A stretch of 64,000 nt of DNA, taken from NCBI GenBank assembly GCA_021813405.1, contig JAKAKS010000006.1, positions 1 through 64,000 of the forward strand. Reading direction: 5' to 3'. The DNA is from Nitrospirota bacterium (lineage in GTDB: Bacteria > Nitrospirota > Thermodesulfovibrionia > Thermodesulfovibrionales > JdFR-88). Positions 8,464-18,283 of this stretch are shown here, piece by piece. How positions within the stretch are numbered: position 1 is the first letter of the stretch; every line of letters begins with the position of its first letter. The notes under the pieces are model-generated. The model made no database searches, had not been told where the DNA came from, and saw nothing but the letters and a program-made list of their open reading frames with translations. The position numbers and the translations under genes were made by a program.

Positions 8464-11334
8464 CTAGCCGGTGATCCCCATTTTTTTCATCAGCTCCATT
8501 ATCTGGCTATAGTCGCCGTCCTCAGCCTCCATGAAACCCGTATACGAGGCATCTATCGATTCGATTATGGCCTTTTGCCTGGGATTATGGAAGCTAAGGG
8601 CAAGAAGAGCTTTTCTCAAGCCGGCCTCCACTTCAGGCTCAATACCTTCCCTTACGGTTATATTGAATTCGGGTATATCCGGCGAAACCTTTATAAAGGC
8701 AAGCCCCTCGCCCCTGAATTTCTGCGCTATGGACTCCATTATCCCGCCCGCATCAAAATCACCCTTAAGGACGGCATGCGCCACGTCATGATGGTGGCCA
8801 AGGAAATTGTAATAGGAAAGGTCCTTCAGCTCTATGCCCTCTTCCTGCAGCACTGCCCTGGGCATTAAATGGCTGGAGGTTGAATTAATATCTCCAAAAG
8901 CAAACGACCTGCCCCTTAAATCCTTCAGGGATTTTACCGTGCCGTTTGCCTTAGCCACTATAACCGAATGGTGAAAGGGCTTACCGCCCCTCAGCGCCTT
9001 TACCAGCACCCTGGCCCCATATGCGGTGCGTGCCTGGATATAAGTGGACGGCGTAAGGTAGGAAAAATCGGTTATGCCCTTGCCCAGTTCCCCCACGGCC
9101 GATTCAAAATCCGGGGCCACTTTCAGTTCAACTTTCCTGCCAAGCGTTTCCGAGAGATAAGCGGCAAGCGGGCTGAATTTCCTGTACATCTCCGCCGGAG
9201 ACTCCAGCGGCACAATTCCGAACCGCAGTGTGCCGTGGTCCGCCGATGCAAGCGTGAAGTGCTGCATCTCCGCGTTCATAAGGTCCGCCTTCTGCAAAAG
9301 CCCCCTTAGCGTTCTGTTTATCCTGAAGGAAAGATCCCTGGATTTTGCGGGTATCTCCTTTATTTTCTCAACAGAGGCCCATATCTGGCCAGCCCCGGTC
9401 TTCTGCTCGTTTATCGCCTTGGCGATGTGCTGGCTTTTTTCGGACACCACGTCAAGCGCCTGGGAAATCTGCCTGCTGCTTTCGGCCTGCTGCCCTGTGG
9501 TGCTCCGCACCTGGACTGAGGCGTCCTTCATCCGCTCCGCCGCGGAGATGATAAGCGCCACCCCTTTGGACTGCTCGGATGTGGCCCTGGCCATCCGCCC
9601 CACCATCACCCTCATGCCCTCAACCGCCTCCGATACAAGCCTTGCGCTCCTGGCCTGCTCGGACGTGGTCCTCTCTATAGAGCCCACCATCTCCGAGGAG
9701 CGTTTGGAGCTGTCCAGAATTTTCTTTAATGACTGGTCGGCATCGCCTACCAATGAAAGCCCCTGGTCAACTGCCCCCATTCCTTCTTTCATGGAGTCCA
9801 CGGCCGTCTTCACCTCGGCGCGTACCGCATCTATCAAAGACGCTATCTCCTGGGTTGAAACGCCTGTCCGTTCGGCCAGGCCCTTTATCTCGTCGGCAAC
9901 AACCGAAAAACCCTTCCCCTTTTCACCAGCCTGGGCGGCCAGTATTGCTGCGTTCAGCGCCAGCAGGGTGGTCTGTTCGGTTATCTCATCTATAACGGTG
10001 AGTATCTTGCCTATCTCCTCGGACCTCCCGCCAAGTTTCTTCAGCGCCGAAGCAGTGGAATCCACGGAGACTTTTATCTGCTGCATCCCTTCCTTTGTCT
10101 TCTCAACGGCGGAAACGCCAAGCTGGGAAACCTCAATGGCAACGTTTTCAGAAAACTTGGAGGACTCCTTTGCCTTCTCTTCCACTTCCTTTATGGACTG
10201 CATTATCTCTGTAATGGAGGAAATCGTGTTGTCGGAGGTCTCGGCAAGCTCGTTCGCTCCTCCGGCCACTTCCTTGAGCGTGGCGGAAAGCTCTTCAATG
10301 GAGGAGCCGGTCTCGTCAACAGCACCGGTGAGCATGTTTGCCATCTCAGAGATGCTCTCAATGGAGGCCGCAATCTCCTCTGTGGATGCGGCAGTCTCTT
10401 CCATGGAGGCAACTAGGCTGTCCACGCTCTCGGCTATCTCTGTTATGGCCGCATTAAGCTGCTCAACGGATGTTGATATATCCGCTATGGCCTCCGATTC
10501 TGTCTGGGTGAACCCGGACAGCTTGTCCGAATCCTTCTCCACATTGGAGGCGGCCAGGGCGATGTCCCTGGAAAGGTCCTTCACCCTTACAAGGACGTTG
10601 CTGATCGAAGACAGGGCGGCCCGGATCGATTTCTGGAGTGAGCCCAGCTCATCCCTGGAATCCACGCCGCCATCATACGAGAGGTCCCCGATGGCCAGCT
10701 TGCGGGCGGCGGACTCCATCCTCTGCACCCTGGCTATCACAACCCTGTTCAAGATCATCCAGAACAGGAATCCCAGGCCAATGGCCCCCAGTATGCTGCC
10801 GCCAAGGATGATGTATGTAAATTCCGAGATGCTTGCATATTCCTCATTGAGGTTGGCCGAAACCTTCACCACACCGCGCAGCGGAAGGTTATCGGAATGG
10901 CACTGGCGGCAGGCCCGCTTGTTTTCAAGCGGCGCATAAAGGACGGACTCTCTGCCACGCCTTAATATCAGAGGGCGTCCGCCGTTCCACTTCAACTGCT
11001 GGATGATGCCAGCCTCGGTAACAGGAGACTGCGGATTGAATGCCTCCCTGCCCTGCCAATTGTAAACGGTAACAGAGTCCAGCGATTTTATTTTCTTGTA
11101 CGCGGGAAGGGCCAGGGCGGCCGCGCTGGGCTGGCCGGTAAGCATTGCGCTTTCGATGTTAGCCCTTATAAGCTCGGATACGGCAACCAGTTTCTGGTCG
11201 CCAATCTCATAAATTTCCTTCCGCTGTTTTGAAAGCACAACAAGATTTATGAGGATAATGCCCAGAATCAGAATGACAAAGCCGGCCCCGAAAATCTTGA
11301 ATTCCAGCTTGTCCCTAAACCGCATCTTTGACAC
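8464..11334 (-). CDS. Methyl-accepting chemotaxis protein with CxxCH motif in the sensor region and C-terminal PhnD-like substrate-binding domain
   Basis: N-terminal TM, CRQCH (10897-10911), second [38 protein letters not shown]-terminal ~256 aa (8464-9234) [37 protein letters not shown]... resembles PhnD/phosphonate-binding family. Confidence 0.9.
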   Translation of the reverse strand: MSKMRFRDKLEFKIFGAGFVILILGIILINLVVLSKQRKEIYEIGDQKLVAVSELIRANIESAMLTGQPSAAALALPAYKKIKSLDSVTVYNWQGREAFNPQSPVTEAGIIQQLKWNGGRPLILRRGRESVLYAPLENKRACRQCHSDNLPLRGVVKVSANLNEEYASISEFTYIILGGSILGAIGLGFLFWMILNRVVIARVQRMESAARKLAIGDLSYDGGVDSRDELGSLQKSIRAALSSISNVLVRVKDLSRDIALAASNVEKDSDKLSGFTQTESEAIADISTSVEQLNAAITEIAESVDSLVASMEETAASTEEIAASIESISEMANMLTGAVDETGSSIEELSATLKEVAGGANELAETSDNTISSITEIMQSIKEVEEKAKESSKFSENVAIEVSQLGVSAVEKTKEGMQQIKVSVDSTASALKKLGGRSEEIGKILTVIDEITEQTTLLALNAAILAAQAGEKGKGFSVVADEIKGLAERTGVSTQEIASLIDAVRAEVKTAVDSMKEGMGAVDQGLSLVGDADQSLKKILDSSKRSSEMVGSIERTTSEQARSARLVSEAVEGMRVMVGRMARATSEQSKGVALIISAAERMKDASVQVRSTTGQQAESSRQISQALDVVSEKSQHIAKAINEQKTGAGQIWASVEKIKEIPAKSRDLSFRINRTLRGLLQKADLMNAEMQHFTLASADHGTLRFGIVPLESPAEMYRKFSPLAAYLSETLGRKVELKVAPDFESAVGELGKGITDFSYLTPSTYIQARTAYGARVLVKALRGGKPFHHSVIVAKANGTVKSLKDLRGRSFAFGDINSTSSHLMPRAVLQEEGIELKDLSYYNFLGHHHDVAHAVLKGDFDAGGIMESIAQKFRGEGLAFIKVSPDIPEFNITVREGIEPEVEAGLRKALLALSFHNPRQKAIIESIDASYTGFMEAEDGDYSQIMELMKKMGITG

Positions 11335-12292
11335 TCAAAACCTCGCCGGTCTTCATAACCGAGATAAAATTCCCATCCACCAGGGCCACGCCCTCCAGAT
11401 ATTTCACTTCTATCTCGGACAGGTGGGCAGGCGGCTCCTGCACCGACGCGGCCGGTATCCTCAGCACGTCCTCCACCATATCAACGCTTACGCCTATGGA
11501 ACCCTTCGGCCCGCGCAATATGAGCACGCGGGAGTATTTTCCAGACACACTTTCGCCTTTAAGCCCCAGTCTTGTCTTGAGGTCCATCACTGGTATTATC
11601 TTGCCCCTCAGCGAGCTTACCCCGCTGATGTAAGCCACAACCCTGGGCACCCTGGTTACCTGCTGAGGCTTTAAAATCTCCTCTATATCTTCTATCCTGA
11701 AGGCGTAATCCTCGCCACTCAGCTTGAAGGTAAGCAGCTCAATATTCTTCTGGCGGGTTTTTTCTTTTTCCTGTTCCGCTTCATCCTGTACAGCGCCCGC
11801 CGTTTGCTTAGCCTCTGCAGGCCCCGTCTGTTCTGAGGCAACCGGATGTTGCCCTTCCTGCTGGCCGCAAGAATCCTGCCGCGCCTGCTCCTTTATAGCA
11901 GCCGCGGTTTCGTCCTCAGTTGACAAGCTTTGTTCCCCTGATTCGGCCTGGTTTACGGCATGGCTTTCAGCGGCCAATTCATCCAGCGAAATCGTCTCGA
12001 AATCATCGGACGCGTTGTTGGCTAACTGCTGGGTCTGCGGTTGGGATTGCAGGCTGTCCTGGTCCTCATGCCCGGCATGGGCAGCCGGTTCTTCCGGAGC
12101 GTTTATTTCGACAGGGCGAGCGCTTATTTCCCGGCCTTGGCCGGGAAATGCTTCCGAGGCAACGGCGTCTTGACCGGACTGCGCGCCTGAAATCCCTTCT
12201 TCTTCAGAAGACTTTTCCGCAGTGCCGCCTGCCCCTTCAGCCGCCTTTTGCCTGGCCTCCCTCAGCTTTTTCCTGATCTTTGCGAGGTCCAT
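11315..12292 (-). CDS. CheW-domain protein with ~170-aa low-complexity N-terminal extension
   Basis: C-terminal [22 protein letters not shown]...[20 protein letters not shown]-terminal region rich in E/A/Q/S. Confidence 0.88.
   Translation of the reverse strand: MDLAKIRKKLREARQKAAEGAGGTAEKSSEEEGISGAQSGQDAVASEAFPGQGREISARPVEINAPEEPAAHAGHEDQDSLQSQPQTQQLANNASDDFETISLDELAAESHAVNQAESGEQSLSTEDETAAAIKEQARQDSCGQQEGQHPVASEQTGPAEAKQTAGAVQDEAEQEKEKTRQKNIELLTFKLSGEDYAFRIEDIEEILKPQQVTRVPRVVAYISGVSSLRGKIIPVMDLKTRLGLKGESVSGKYSRVLILRGPKGSIGVSVDMVEDVLRIPAASVQEPPAHLSEIEVKYLEGVALVDGNFISVMKTGEVLSVKDAV
12126..12149. repeat. Perfect 11-2-11 palindrome inside the CheW-like CDS
   Basis: ATTTCCCGGCC-TT-GGCCGGGAAAT read directly from the sequence. 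Confidence 0.85.
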
Positions 12293-12479
12293 CTGCCTCC
12301 CCTTTAAAGGTATTAAATTGTCACATAAACATTGCTGAAAAGTAAAGAAACATACAATTAAATACAGGGCTGTTGACCGGCCTTATATTTACCCGGCGCA
12401 CAACACCGCATACGGCGCCGCATAACGCCGCATAACGGCGCATTGACTTGCACTGGCGGGGCGCTTAAACTTAAAGACC

Positions 12480-14150
12480 ATGTTTGCATCAGTTGAAAAC
12501 AGCTTGCGCCAGGCACTGAAGGCCCTTGGCATGGAGCCCCCGGAGCGGATAGAGGTGGGTGCCCCAAGAGAGGAAGCCTGGGGGGACCTGTCCACGCCCA
12601 TAGCCATGTCCCTCGCCAAACAACTGAAAAAACCGCCCAGGGAGATAGCCCAGGCCATAGCGGCAAAGCTCACGGAAGCTGGCGGCGCGGCGTTTGAAAA
12701 AGTGGAGATCGCCGGGCCGGGTTTCATAAACGTCACCTTCAGCGGGGATTTCATTGTGGAGAAACTGGGCCGGATACTTTCACAAGGGCAGGCCTTTTTA
12801 AGGGCTGATATCGGCAAGGGGAAAACCGTACAGGTGGAGTTTGTAAGCGCAAACCCCACCGGCCCGTTGCACCTTGGCCATGGCAGGGGAGCGGCCGTTG
12901 GCGCGGCGCTTTCAAACCTGCTAGCCGCGGCTGGCTTCAGGGTCACAAAAGAATATTATGTAAATGACGCGGGCAGGCAGGTTGCGCTGCTTGGCGAGTC
13001 CGTGTTTGCAAGATATCAGGAGCTCTGCGAAGCAGATTATCCATTCCCGGATGATGGCTACCGGGGCGATTACATCATGGACATTGCGCGCCAGATAACA
13101 GAGGCAGAAGGGGACAAACACAAAGGCCAGGATTTCGCGCAGGCGGGAAATTACTTCACGGAGAAGTCCTGTGCGATGATGCTTGCCGCCATAAAGAAAG
13201 ACCTTGAAGGTTTTGGCGTGGCCTTTGATATCTGGCAGAGCGAGAAAGAGCTCTATAAAAAAAGGGAAGGCGGGGAAAGCGAAGTTGATGACACCATCAA
13301 TTCCCTCCGCGCAAAGGGTTTCGTTTACGACAGCGAGGGCGCGGTATGGTTCAAGGCAACCCTGTTTGGCGATGAAAAAGACCGCGTGCTTAAAAAAGGT
13401 GGCGGCCAGTACACGTATTTTGCCTCCGATATCGCTTATCACAAATTGAAAGTGGACGCCGGCTATGACGAGCTGATAGACATCTGGGGGGCCGACCACC
13501 ACGGCTACATACCGCGCGTTAAGGCCGCGCTGGAAGCGCTTGGTTACAACAGGGAAAAGCTTCGCGTGCTGCTGGTGCAGATTGTAAACCTCTTGCGCGG
13601 CGGCAAACCGGTGCAGATGTCCAAGCGGGCGGGCGAGTTCGTTACCCTGAAGGAAGTGATAGACGAGGTTGGCGCGGACACAACAAAGTTCATATTCCTT
13701 ACCCGCAGGCCGGACAGCCATCTGGATTTCGACCTGGAAACAGCGAAGGCGGCATCGGCGGAAAACCCAGTATATTACGTTCAGTACGCATTTGCCCGGA
13801 TAAACAGCATATTCAGGCATGCGCGCGAAAAAGGGATACCCGAGGGCGAGGCGCGCACCGGCCAGGCGGACCTCCGGCTGCTTTCAGAACCTGAAGAATT
13901 GAAGCTGGCCAAAAAGCTGCTTGCATATCCCACGGTTTTTGAAGGCGCCGCGCGCGCCCATGAGCCGCACCGGATTACCTATTACCTTCAGGAACTGGCC
14001 GGGCTATTCCATCCTTATTACAACCGTCATAAGGTGGTTACCGATGACACCGGACTCACCCTCGCACGCCTGGCACTGGTTGAAGCCATCAGCACCGTCC
14101 TTAAGGACGGCCTATCAATTCTGGGCGTCTCGGCCCCGGAGCGGATGTAA
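12480..14150 (+). CDS. argS: Arginyl-tRNA synthetase
   Basis: VEFVSANPTGPLHLGHGRGAAVGAALSNLL, DIWGADHHGYIPRVKAAL, C-terminal DALR-type end. Confidence 0.97.
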   Translation: MFASVENSLRQALKALGMEPPERIEVGAPREEAWGDLSTPIAMSLAKQLKKPPREIAQAIAAKLTEAGGAAFEKVEIAGPGFINVTFSGDFIVEKLGRILSQGQAFLRADIGKGKTVQVEFVSANPTGPLHLGHGRGAAVGAALSNLLAAAGFRVTKEYYVNDAGRQVALLGESVFARYQELCEADYPFPDDGYRGDYIMDIARQITEAEGDKHKGQDFAQAGNYFTEKSCAMMLAAIKKDLEGFGVAFDIWQSEKELYKKREGGESEVDDTINSLRAKGFVYDSEGAVWFKATLFGDEKDRVLKKGGGQYTYFASDIAYHKLKVDAGYDELIDIWGADHHGYIPRVKAALEALGYNREKLRVLLVQIVNLLRGGKPVQMSKRAGEFVTLKEVIDEVGADTTKFIFLTRRPDSHLDFDLETAKAASAENPVYYVQYAFARINSIFRHAREKGIPEGEARTGQADLRLLSEPEELKLAKKLLAYPTVFEGAARAHEPHRITYYLQELAGLFHPYYNRHKVVTDDTGLTLARLALVEAISTVLKDGLSILGVSAPERM

Positions 14151-14252
14151 TTTAAGCCGTAAAGATATTTGCCGGCACGCAGGGTACGCAGAAAATCAAA
14201 ATATAAAATTAAGTATTGCGCCGCTTTAAATTCTTAAAAAATGGCTGCAAGT

Positions 14253-14795
14253 TCAATTATCTATCGCATCCAGCCTGATTGTGAGATACAGGGTCTTGCC
14301 CGCAAGCGGATTGTTTAAATCCAGCACCACGGTATTTTTCTTTACCGCTAAAATCTTTACCGGTATTTTCCCTCCGCTGGGGCCCAGCCTGTAGGAAATG
14401 GACATCCCGGGCTGTATGCCAGATGGCAAATCGCTGCTTGGCAGTTCAACTACTTTTTTGGGGTCATACTGGCCAAATCCTTCCTCAGGAGTCAAGACAA
14501 CTTTCTTTTGCTGCCCAGGCCTCATCCCGATTACGGCTTTGTCGAACCCGGGCACGACCTGGTGCGCGCCTACCCTGAATACAAAAGATTTCATTTCTCT
14601 TGTGTCATGAATTACCCTGCCATCCGCCATCAGAACATATTCCGTGGTAATCAAATCACCTTTTTTTACTCCATCGTCCACCGGTTGTGTCCCGCTTGTG
14701 GCGCACGAGCCGCAAAGGAGAGCTGTTAAAAATACAGCGCCCGTCCAAAAAATTTCCTTTATACGCGCAATAAAGATGCCGGCTCCATTTTCCAT
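14253..14795 (-). CDS. FKBP/SlyD-type peptidyl-prolyl cis-trans isomerase, likely lipoprotein
   Basis: LLCGSCATSG lipobox-like; VKKGDLITTEYVLMADGRVIHDT...VPGFDKAVIGMRPGQQKKVVLTPEEGFG. Confidence 0.88.
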   Translation of the reverse strand: MENGAGIFIARIKEIFWTGAVFLTALLCGSCATSGTQPVDDGVKKGDLITTEYVLMADGRVIHDTREMKSFVFRVGAHQVVPGFDKAVIGMRPGQQKKVVLTPEEGFGQYDPKKVVELPSSDLPSGIQPGMSISYRLGPSGGKIPVKILAVKKNTVVLDLNNPLAGKTLYLTIRLDAIDN

Positions 14796-14872
14796 TGTCT
14801 ATTGTCCTCCATCCAAACTGACTCCGGGCACAAAGGCGTATCGGAATCATATACGTTCATTTTAATGATTGC

Positions 14873-14928
14873 TATACTGTTTTAACAGTATACCTTTTTA
14901 GATTTCAACTTACTGTTATCTGACAGTA
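14873..14928. promoter_or_regulatory. Two operator-like palindromes in the divergent FKBP/ilvE intergenic region
   Basis: TATACTGTT-TT-AACAGTATA (14873-14892) and TACTGT-tatctg-ACAGTA (14911-14928). Confidence 0.5.
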
Positions 14929-15004
14929 CCAATCTTGGAACTGCGTAACAAAATCAGGGCAAATAACTGATGATTTAAAATTTGGAATGATATAAAATAT
15001 CACG

Positions 15005-15922
15005 ATGCTGGAAAAGACAAGCAAGATATGGATGGACGGCAAGCTGGTGGGCTGGGACGAGGCGAAGGTGCATGTGCTTACTCATTCCCTGCATTACGGG
15101 CTTACCGTATTTGAAGGCATCCGCTGTTATAAGACGCATAAAGGCCCGGCTGTATTCAGGCTGCCGGAGCACGTAAAGAGGCTCTTCGGCTCCGCCCACA
15201 TATTCCAGATGGAAGTTCCTTACTCCGAGGAGCAGATATCAAAGGCCATACTTCAGACGGTAAAGGCAAACAGAATATCGGAATGCTACATAAGGCCGAT
15301 TATATACCTTGGCTACGGGGTAATGGGCCTTTACGCAAAGAACTCCCCGGTAAACGTGTCGATAGCTTTGTGGCCATGGGGGGCCTATCTTGGTGACAAA
15401 GGCCTCAGGGAAGGAATAAGGCTGAAAACGTCCTCCTTTGTCAGGGGGCATGTGAACTCCAACATGTCCATGGCAAAGGTTGGCGGGTATTACGTTAATT
15501 CCCAGCTTGCCAAGAGTGAGGCTGTGGCCTGTGGATATGAAGAGGCACTGCTCCTAGATACAGAAGGTTATGTCTCCGAGGCAAGCGGGGCAAACGTGTT
15601 CATGGTAAGAAACGGGATTTTAAAAACAACACCGCTTACTTCCATACTGGAAGGAATAACCAGGAACACCATCCTTGATCTGGCCACAGATATAGGGTTT
15701 AAGGTGCGGGAAGAAAGGTTTACGCGCGACGAGGTGTATATTGCAGACGAGGCGTTTCTTACCGGCACTGCCGCGGAGATCACGCCAATCCGGGAACTGG
15801 ACGGCAGGACCATCGGCGCGGGCAAGCCTGGAAAGATGACCAAGGCCCTCCAGGAAGCCTTCTTTTCGGTTGTAAAAGGCAAGGCGCGTAAATACTCCCG
15901 CTGGCTTACTGCCGTTAAATAG
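15005..15922 (+). CDS. ilvE: Branched-chain amino acid aminotransferase
   Basis: [59 protein letters not shown]. Confidence 0.96.
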   Translation: MLEKTSKIWMDGKLVGWDEAKVHVLTHSLHYGLTVFEGIRCYKTHKGPAVFRLPEHVKRLFGSAHIFQMEVPYSEEQISKAILQTVKANRISECYIRPIIYLGYGVMGLYAKNSPVNVSIALWPWGAYLGDKGLREGIRLKTSSFVRGHVNSNMSMAKVGGYYVNSQLAKSEAVACGYEEALLLDTEGYVSEASGANVFMVRNGILKTTPLTSILEGITRNTILDLATDIGFKVREERFTRDEVYIADEAFLTGTAAEITPIRELDGRTIGAGKPGKMTKALQEAFFSVVKGKARKYSRWLTAVK

Positions 15923-16006
15923 ATTATTAAACAGATTTAATCCGGGCACCTGCCGGCAGCGCTCAAAAATTTCCGCTCACTCTAAACGGGGGGCCTTCAA
16001 AAAACT

Positions 16007-17218
16007 TTGCCGAAGCTGTTTGAAGAGACCCGAATCAAATCCCTGCTTTTGAAAAACCGCATTGTACGGTCGGCCACTCATGAGGGCATGTCCGATGAGG
16101 CCGGATTCCCTGGGAAAGAGCTTTTTGCGCTTTATGAAAGGCTGGCCAGAGGCGGCGCCGGGCTTATCATAACCGGCTACGCATTTGTATCACGGGAAGG
16201 CAACTCCAATTTCAAAGGCATGCAGGGAATAGACCGGGACGGGCACATACCGGCATACCGCGCGCTGGTAAACCACGTGCACTCGCATGGCGCAAAGATA
16301 GCGATGCAGATAGCCCATTGCGGAAGACAGACCACCAGCGAGGCCGCCGGGACCCAACCTATCGCTCCGTCGCCCGTAAAGGACAAGGCTTTGTTTGTCA
16401 CACCAAGGCAAATGAATGAAGACGACATTGAGAGGATAATAGAGGCCTTTGCGCAGGCGGCCAGGAGGGCCATGGAAAGCGGCTTTGACGCTGTGCAGAT
16501 ACATGGCGCTCACGGCTATCTTGTAAACCAGTTCCTTTCCCCTTACACCAACCGGAGGAAGGACCAGTGGGGCGGGCCGGTTGAAAACCGGATGCGGATT
16601 GTTTCTGAAATTCACAGCCGCTGCCGCAAGGAGATTGGCCATGATTTCCCTCTGCTGATAAAAATCAACGGATACGACAATATGAAAAAAGGCCTGAAGA
16701 TTGGCGAGGCCGTTATAATGGCACAGATGATTGCCGCTATGGGCTTTGACGGAATTGAAGTAAGCTGCGGAATTTTTGACGACAACCAGTCCACTATCCG
16801 CGGTGACCTGCCGGTTGAAGCGATACTGGATGAATGGGACATGTACAAGAGAAAAAATCCCGTTTACCGCACTTTCATGAGATACCTTGGCCGGAAGGTC
16901 GTAAAACCTGCGCCGTTTAGCCAGGCGTATAATCTGGAGGCCGCCATGGCCATAAAGAATGCGGTGGACATTCCGGTGTTCGTGGTTGGAGGCATGACAG
17001 ACCCTTCATCAATGGAGCGAATAATCGCAGACAGGGCCGCAGATTACATCAGCATGTCCAGGGCGCTTATAGCGGATCCAGAATTTCCTGAAAAAATACG
17101 GGCGGGAAGTAAAGCCCTCTCACAGTGCACACATTGCAACCTATGCACGGCTTATCTGGCTACAAAACCGCTGCGCTGTTATCGGGGCAAGCGGATTACT
17201 GCCAATCAGGCCGTTTAG
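16007..17218 (+). CDS. NADH:flavin oxidoreductase / Old Yellow Enzyme family (TTG start)
   Basis: LLLKNRIVRSATHEG, QIAHCGRQT, GFDAVQIHGAHGYLVNQFLSPYTNRRKDQWGG. Confidence 0.93.
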   Translation: MPKLFEETRIKSLLLKNRIVRSATHEGMSDEAGFPGKELFALYERLARGGAGLIITGYAFVSREGNSNFKGMQGIDRDGHIPAYRALVNHVHSHGAKIAMQIAHCGRQTTSEAAGTQPIAPSPVKDKALFVTPRQMNEDDIERIIEAFAQAARRAMESGFDAVQIHGAHGYLVNQFLSPYTNRRKDQWGGPVENRMRIVSEIHSRCRKEIGHDFPLLIKINGYDNMKKGLKIGEAVIMAQMIAAMGFDGIEVSCGIFDDNQSTIRGDLPVEAILDEWDMYKRKNPVYRTFMRYLGRKVVKPAPFSQAYNLEAAMAIKNAVDIPVFVVGGMTDPSSMERIIADRAADYISMSRALIADPEFPEKIRAGSKALSQCTHCNLCTAYLATKPLRCYRGKRITANQAV

Positions 17219-17289
17219 CTCTGCAAACAAGCTTGTAAAAAAATCTCTTCCTGATAGAATTTAGACAATTTAAAACAGGAGGTATTCAG

Positions 17290-17727
17290 ATGCCGGAAAG
17301 AAAATCAGAGGCCATATGGAACGGAGGGCTTAAAAACGGCAAAGGCACAGTAAAGCTGGGCAGCGGGATTTTTCAGGGGCCTTATTCGTTCCAGTCGCGG
17401 TTCGAGCAGGGACAAGGCACAAATCCGGAGGAGTTGATCGCGGCCGCGCACGCGGGCTGCTTTTCAATGGCCCTTTCCATGCTGCTGGAACAGGCCGGGT
17501 ACAAGCCGGAGCAGATCAAGACCACTGCAAACGTGCATATAGATAAATCGGGCGACGGTTTCAGGATCACAAAAAGCGAGCTGGAATGCGATGCTCAGGT
17601 GCCAGGCATAAACGATACTGAATTCCAAAAACAGGCGGACGCGGCAAAAAAGAACTGCCCGGTCTCCCAGGCGCTTGGCGGCGTGCAGATAACGCTTAAG
17701 ACGAGGCTGGCCACGCTTAAGGCATGA
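17290..17727 (+). CDS. OsmC-family peroxiredoxin
   Basis: NPEELIAAAHAGCFSMALSMLLEQAG...CPVSQAL motif. Confidence 0.93.
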   Translation: MPERKSEAIWNGGLKNGKGTVKLGSGIFQGPYSFQSRFEQGQGTNPEELIAAAHAGCFSMALSMLLEQAGYKPEQIKTTANVHIDKSGDGFRITKSELECDAQVPGINDTEFQKQADAAKKNCPVSQALGGVQITLKTRLATLKA

Positions 17728-17761
17728 GGCTAACTATCACTTAAAATCCAGTTCTTAACCA

Positions 17762-17781
17762 GGGCGGGCCAGGGCCCGCCC
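17762..17781. terminator. GC-rich hairpin after osmC-like gene
   Basis: GGGCGGGC / GCCCGCCC inverted repeat, no strong T-tract. Confidence 0.35.
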
Positions 17782-17921
17782 ATTCAGTTTAGATTGCGCC
17801 ATAACCGCCGTTCCTTCCGATTGACTGTACATGCCTTGATTGTTAGCCTTTAATCAGCAATGGCGGGAAGTAGACCCGCAAGCCGTCCGGTGTTGCCGGA
17901 TTATTTTCAAGGAGGCATACC

Positions 17922-18176
17922 ATGCCAAAGACTTCCAAGCAGGCGGCGAAAACCCTAAACATCAACAGCGCAAGCCAAAGCGAGCTTGCAAGCCTCCAGA
18001 TGGTGGGGGCCACCAGGGCCAGGGACCTTGTCAGTTACAGGCAGAAGAACGGCCCCTTTGAAAACTGGAACAGCCTCAAGAAAGTGCCCGGCTTCTCAAA
18101 CCAGCTTATACAGGAGCTGAAAAGCAGTGGAGCAACACTTGGAGGCGAAGAGGAAGAGGGCGAAGAGGAATGGTGA
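17922..18176 (+). CDS. ComEA-like helix-hairpin-helix DNA-binding protein with acidic tail
   Basis: LNINSASQSELASLQMVGATRARDLVSYRQKNGPFENWNSLKKVPGFSNQLIQEL. Confidence 0.85.
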   Translation: MPKTSKQAAKTLNINSASQSELASLQMVGATRARDLVSYRQKNGPFENWNSLKKVPGFSNQLIQELKSSGATLGGEEEEGEEEW

Positions 18177-18283
18177 GGAAGCGGAACTAACCGGACCCAG
18201 CCTCCGCCCTTATGCGGCATAGGGGGACAATCCCCCTGTGCCGTTCTAAAGACAGGCCCACTGACGGGTGATAAACTATACAC

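Noticed and set aside
9230-10939. 569-aa plus-strand ORF
   Set aside because: Antisense to the well-supported MCP; Ser/Ala-rich translation is typical of a GC-biased complementary frame
12358-12946. Minus-strand ORFs over the argS start
   Set aside because: Shadow frames of argS and its leader, Pro/Ala/Ser rich, no RBS or domain evidence
14873-14928. LexA/SOS box
   Set aside because: Half-sites match CTG/CAG but the spacers are 6 and 8 nt, not the 10 nt of the enterobacterial LexA box, and neighbours are not SOS genes
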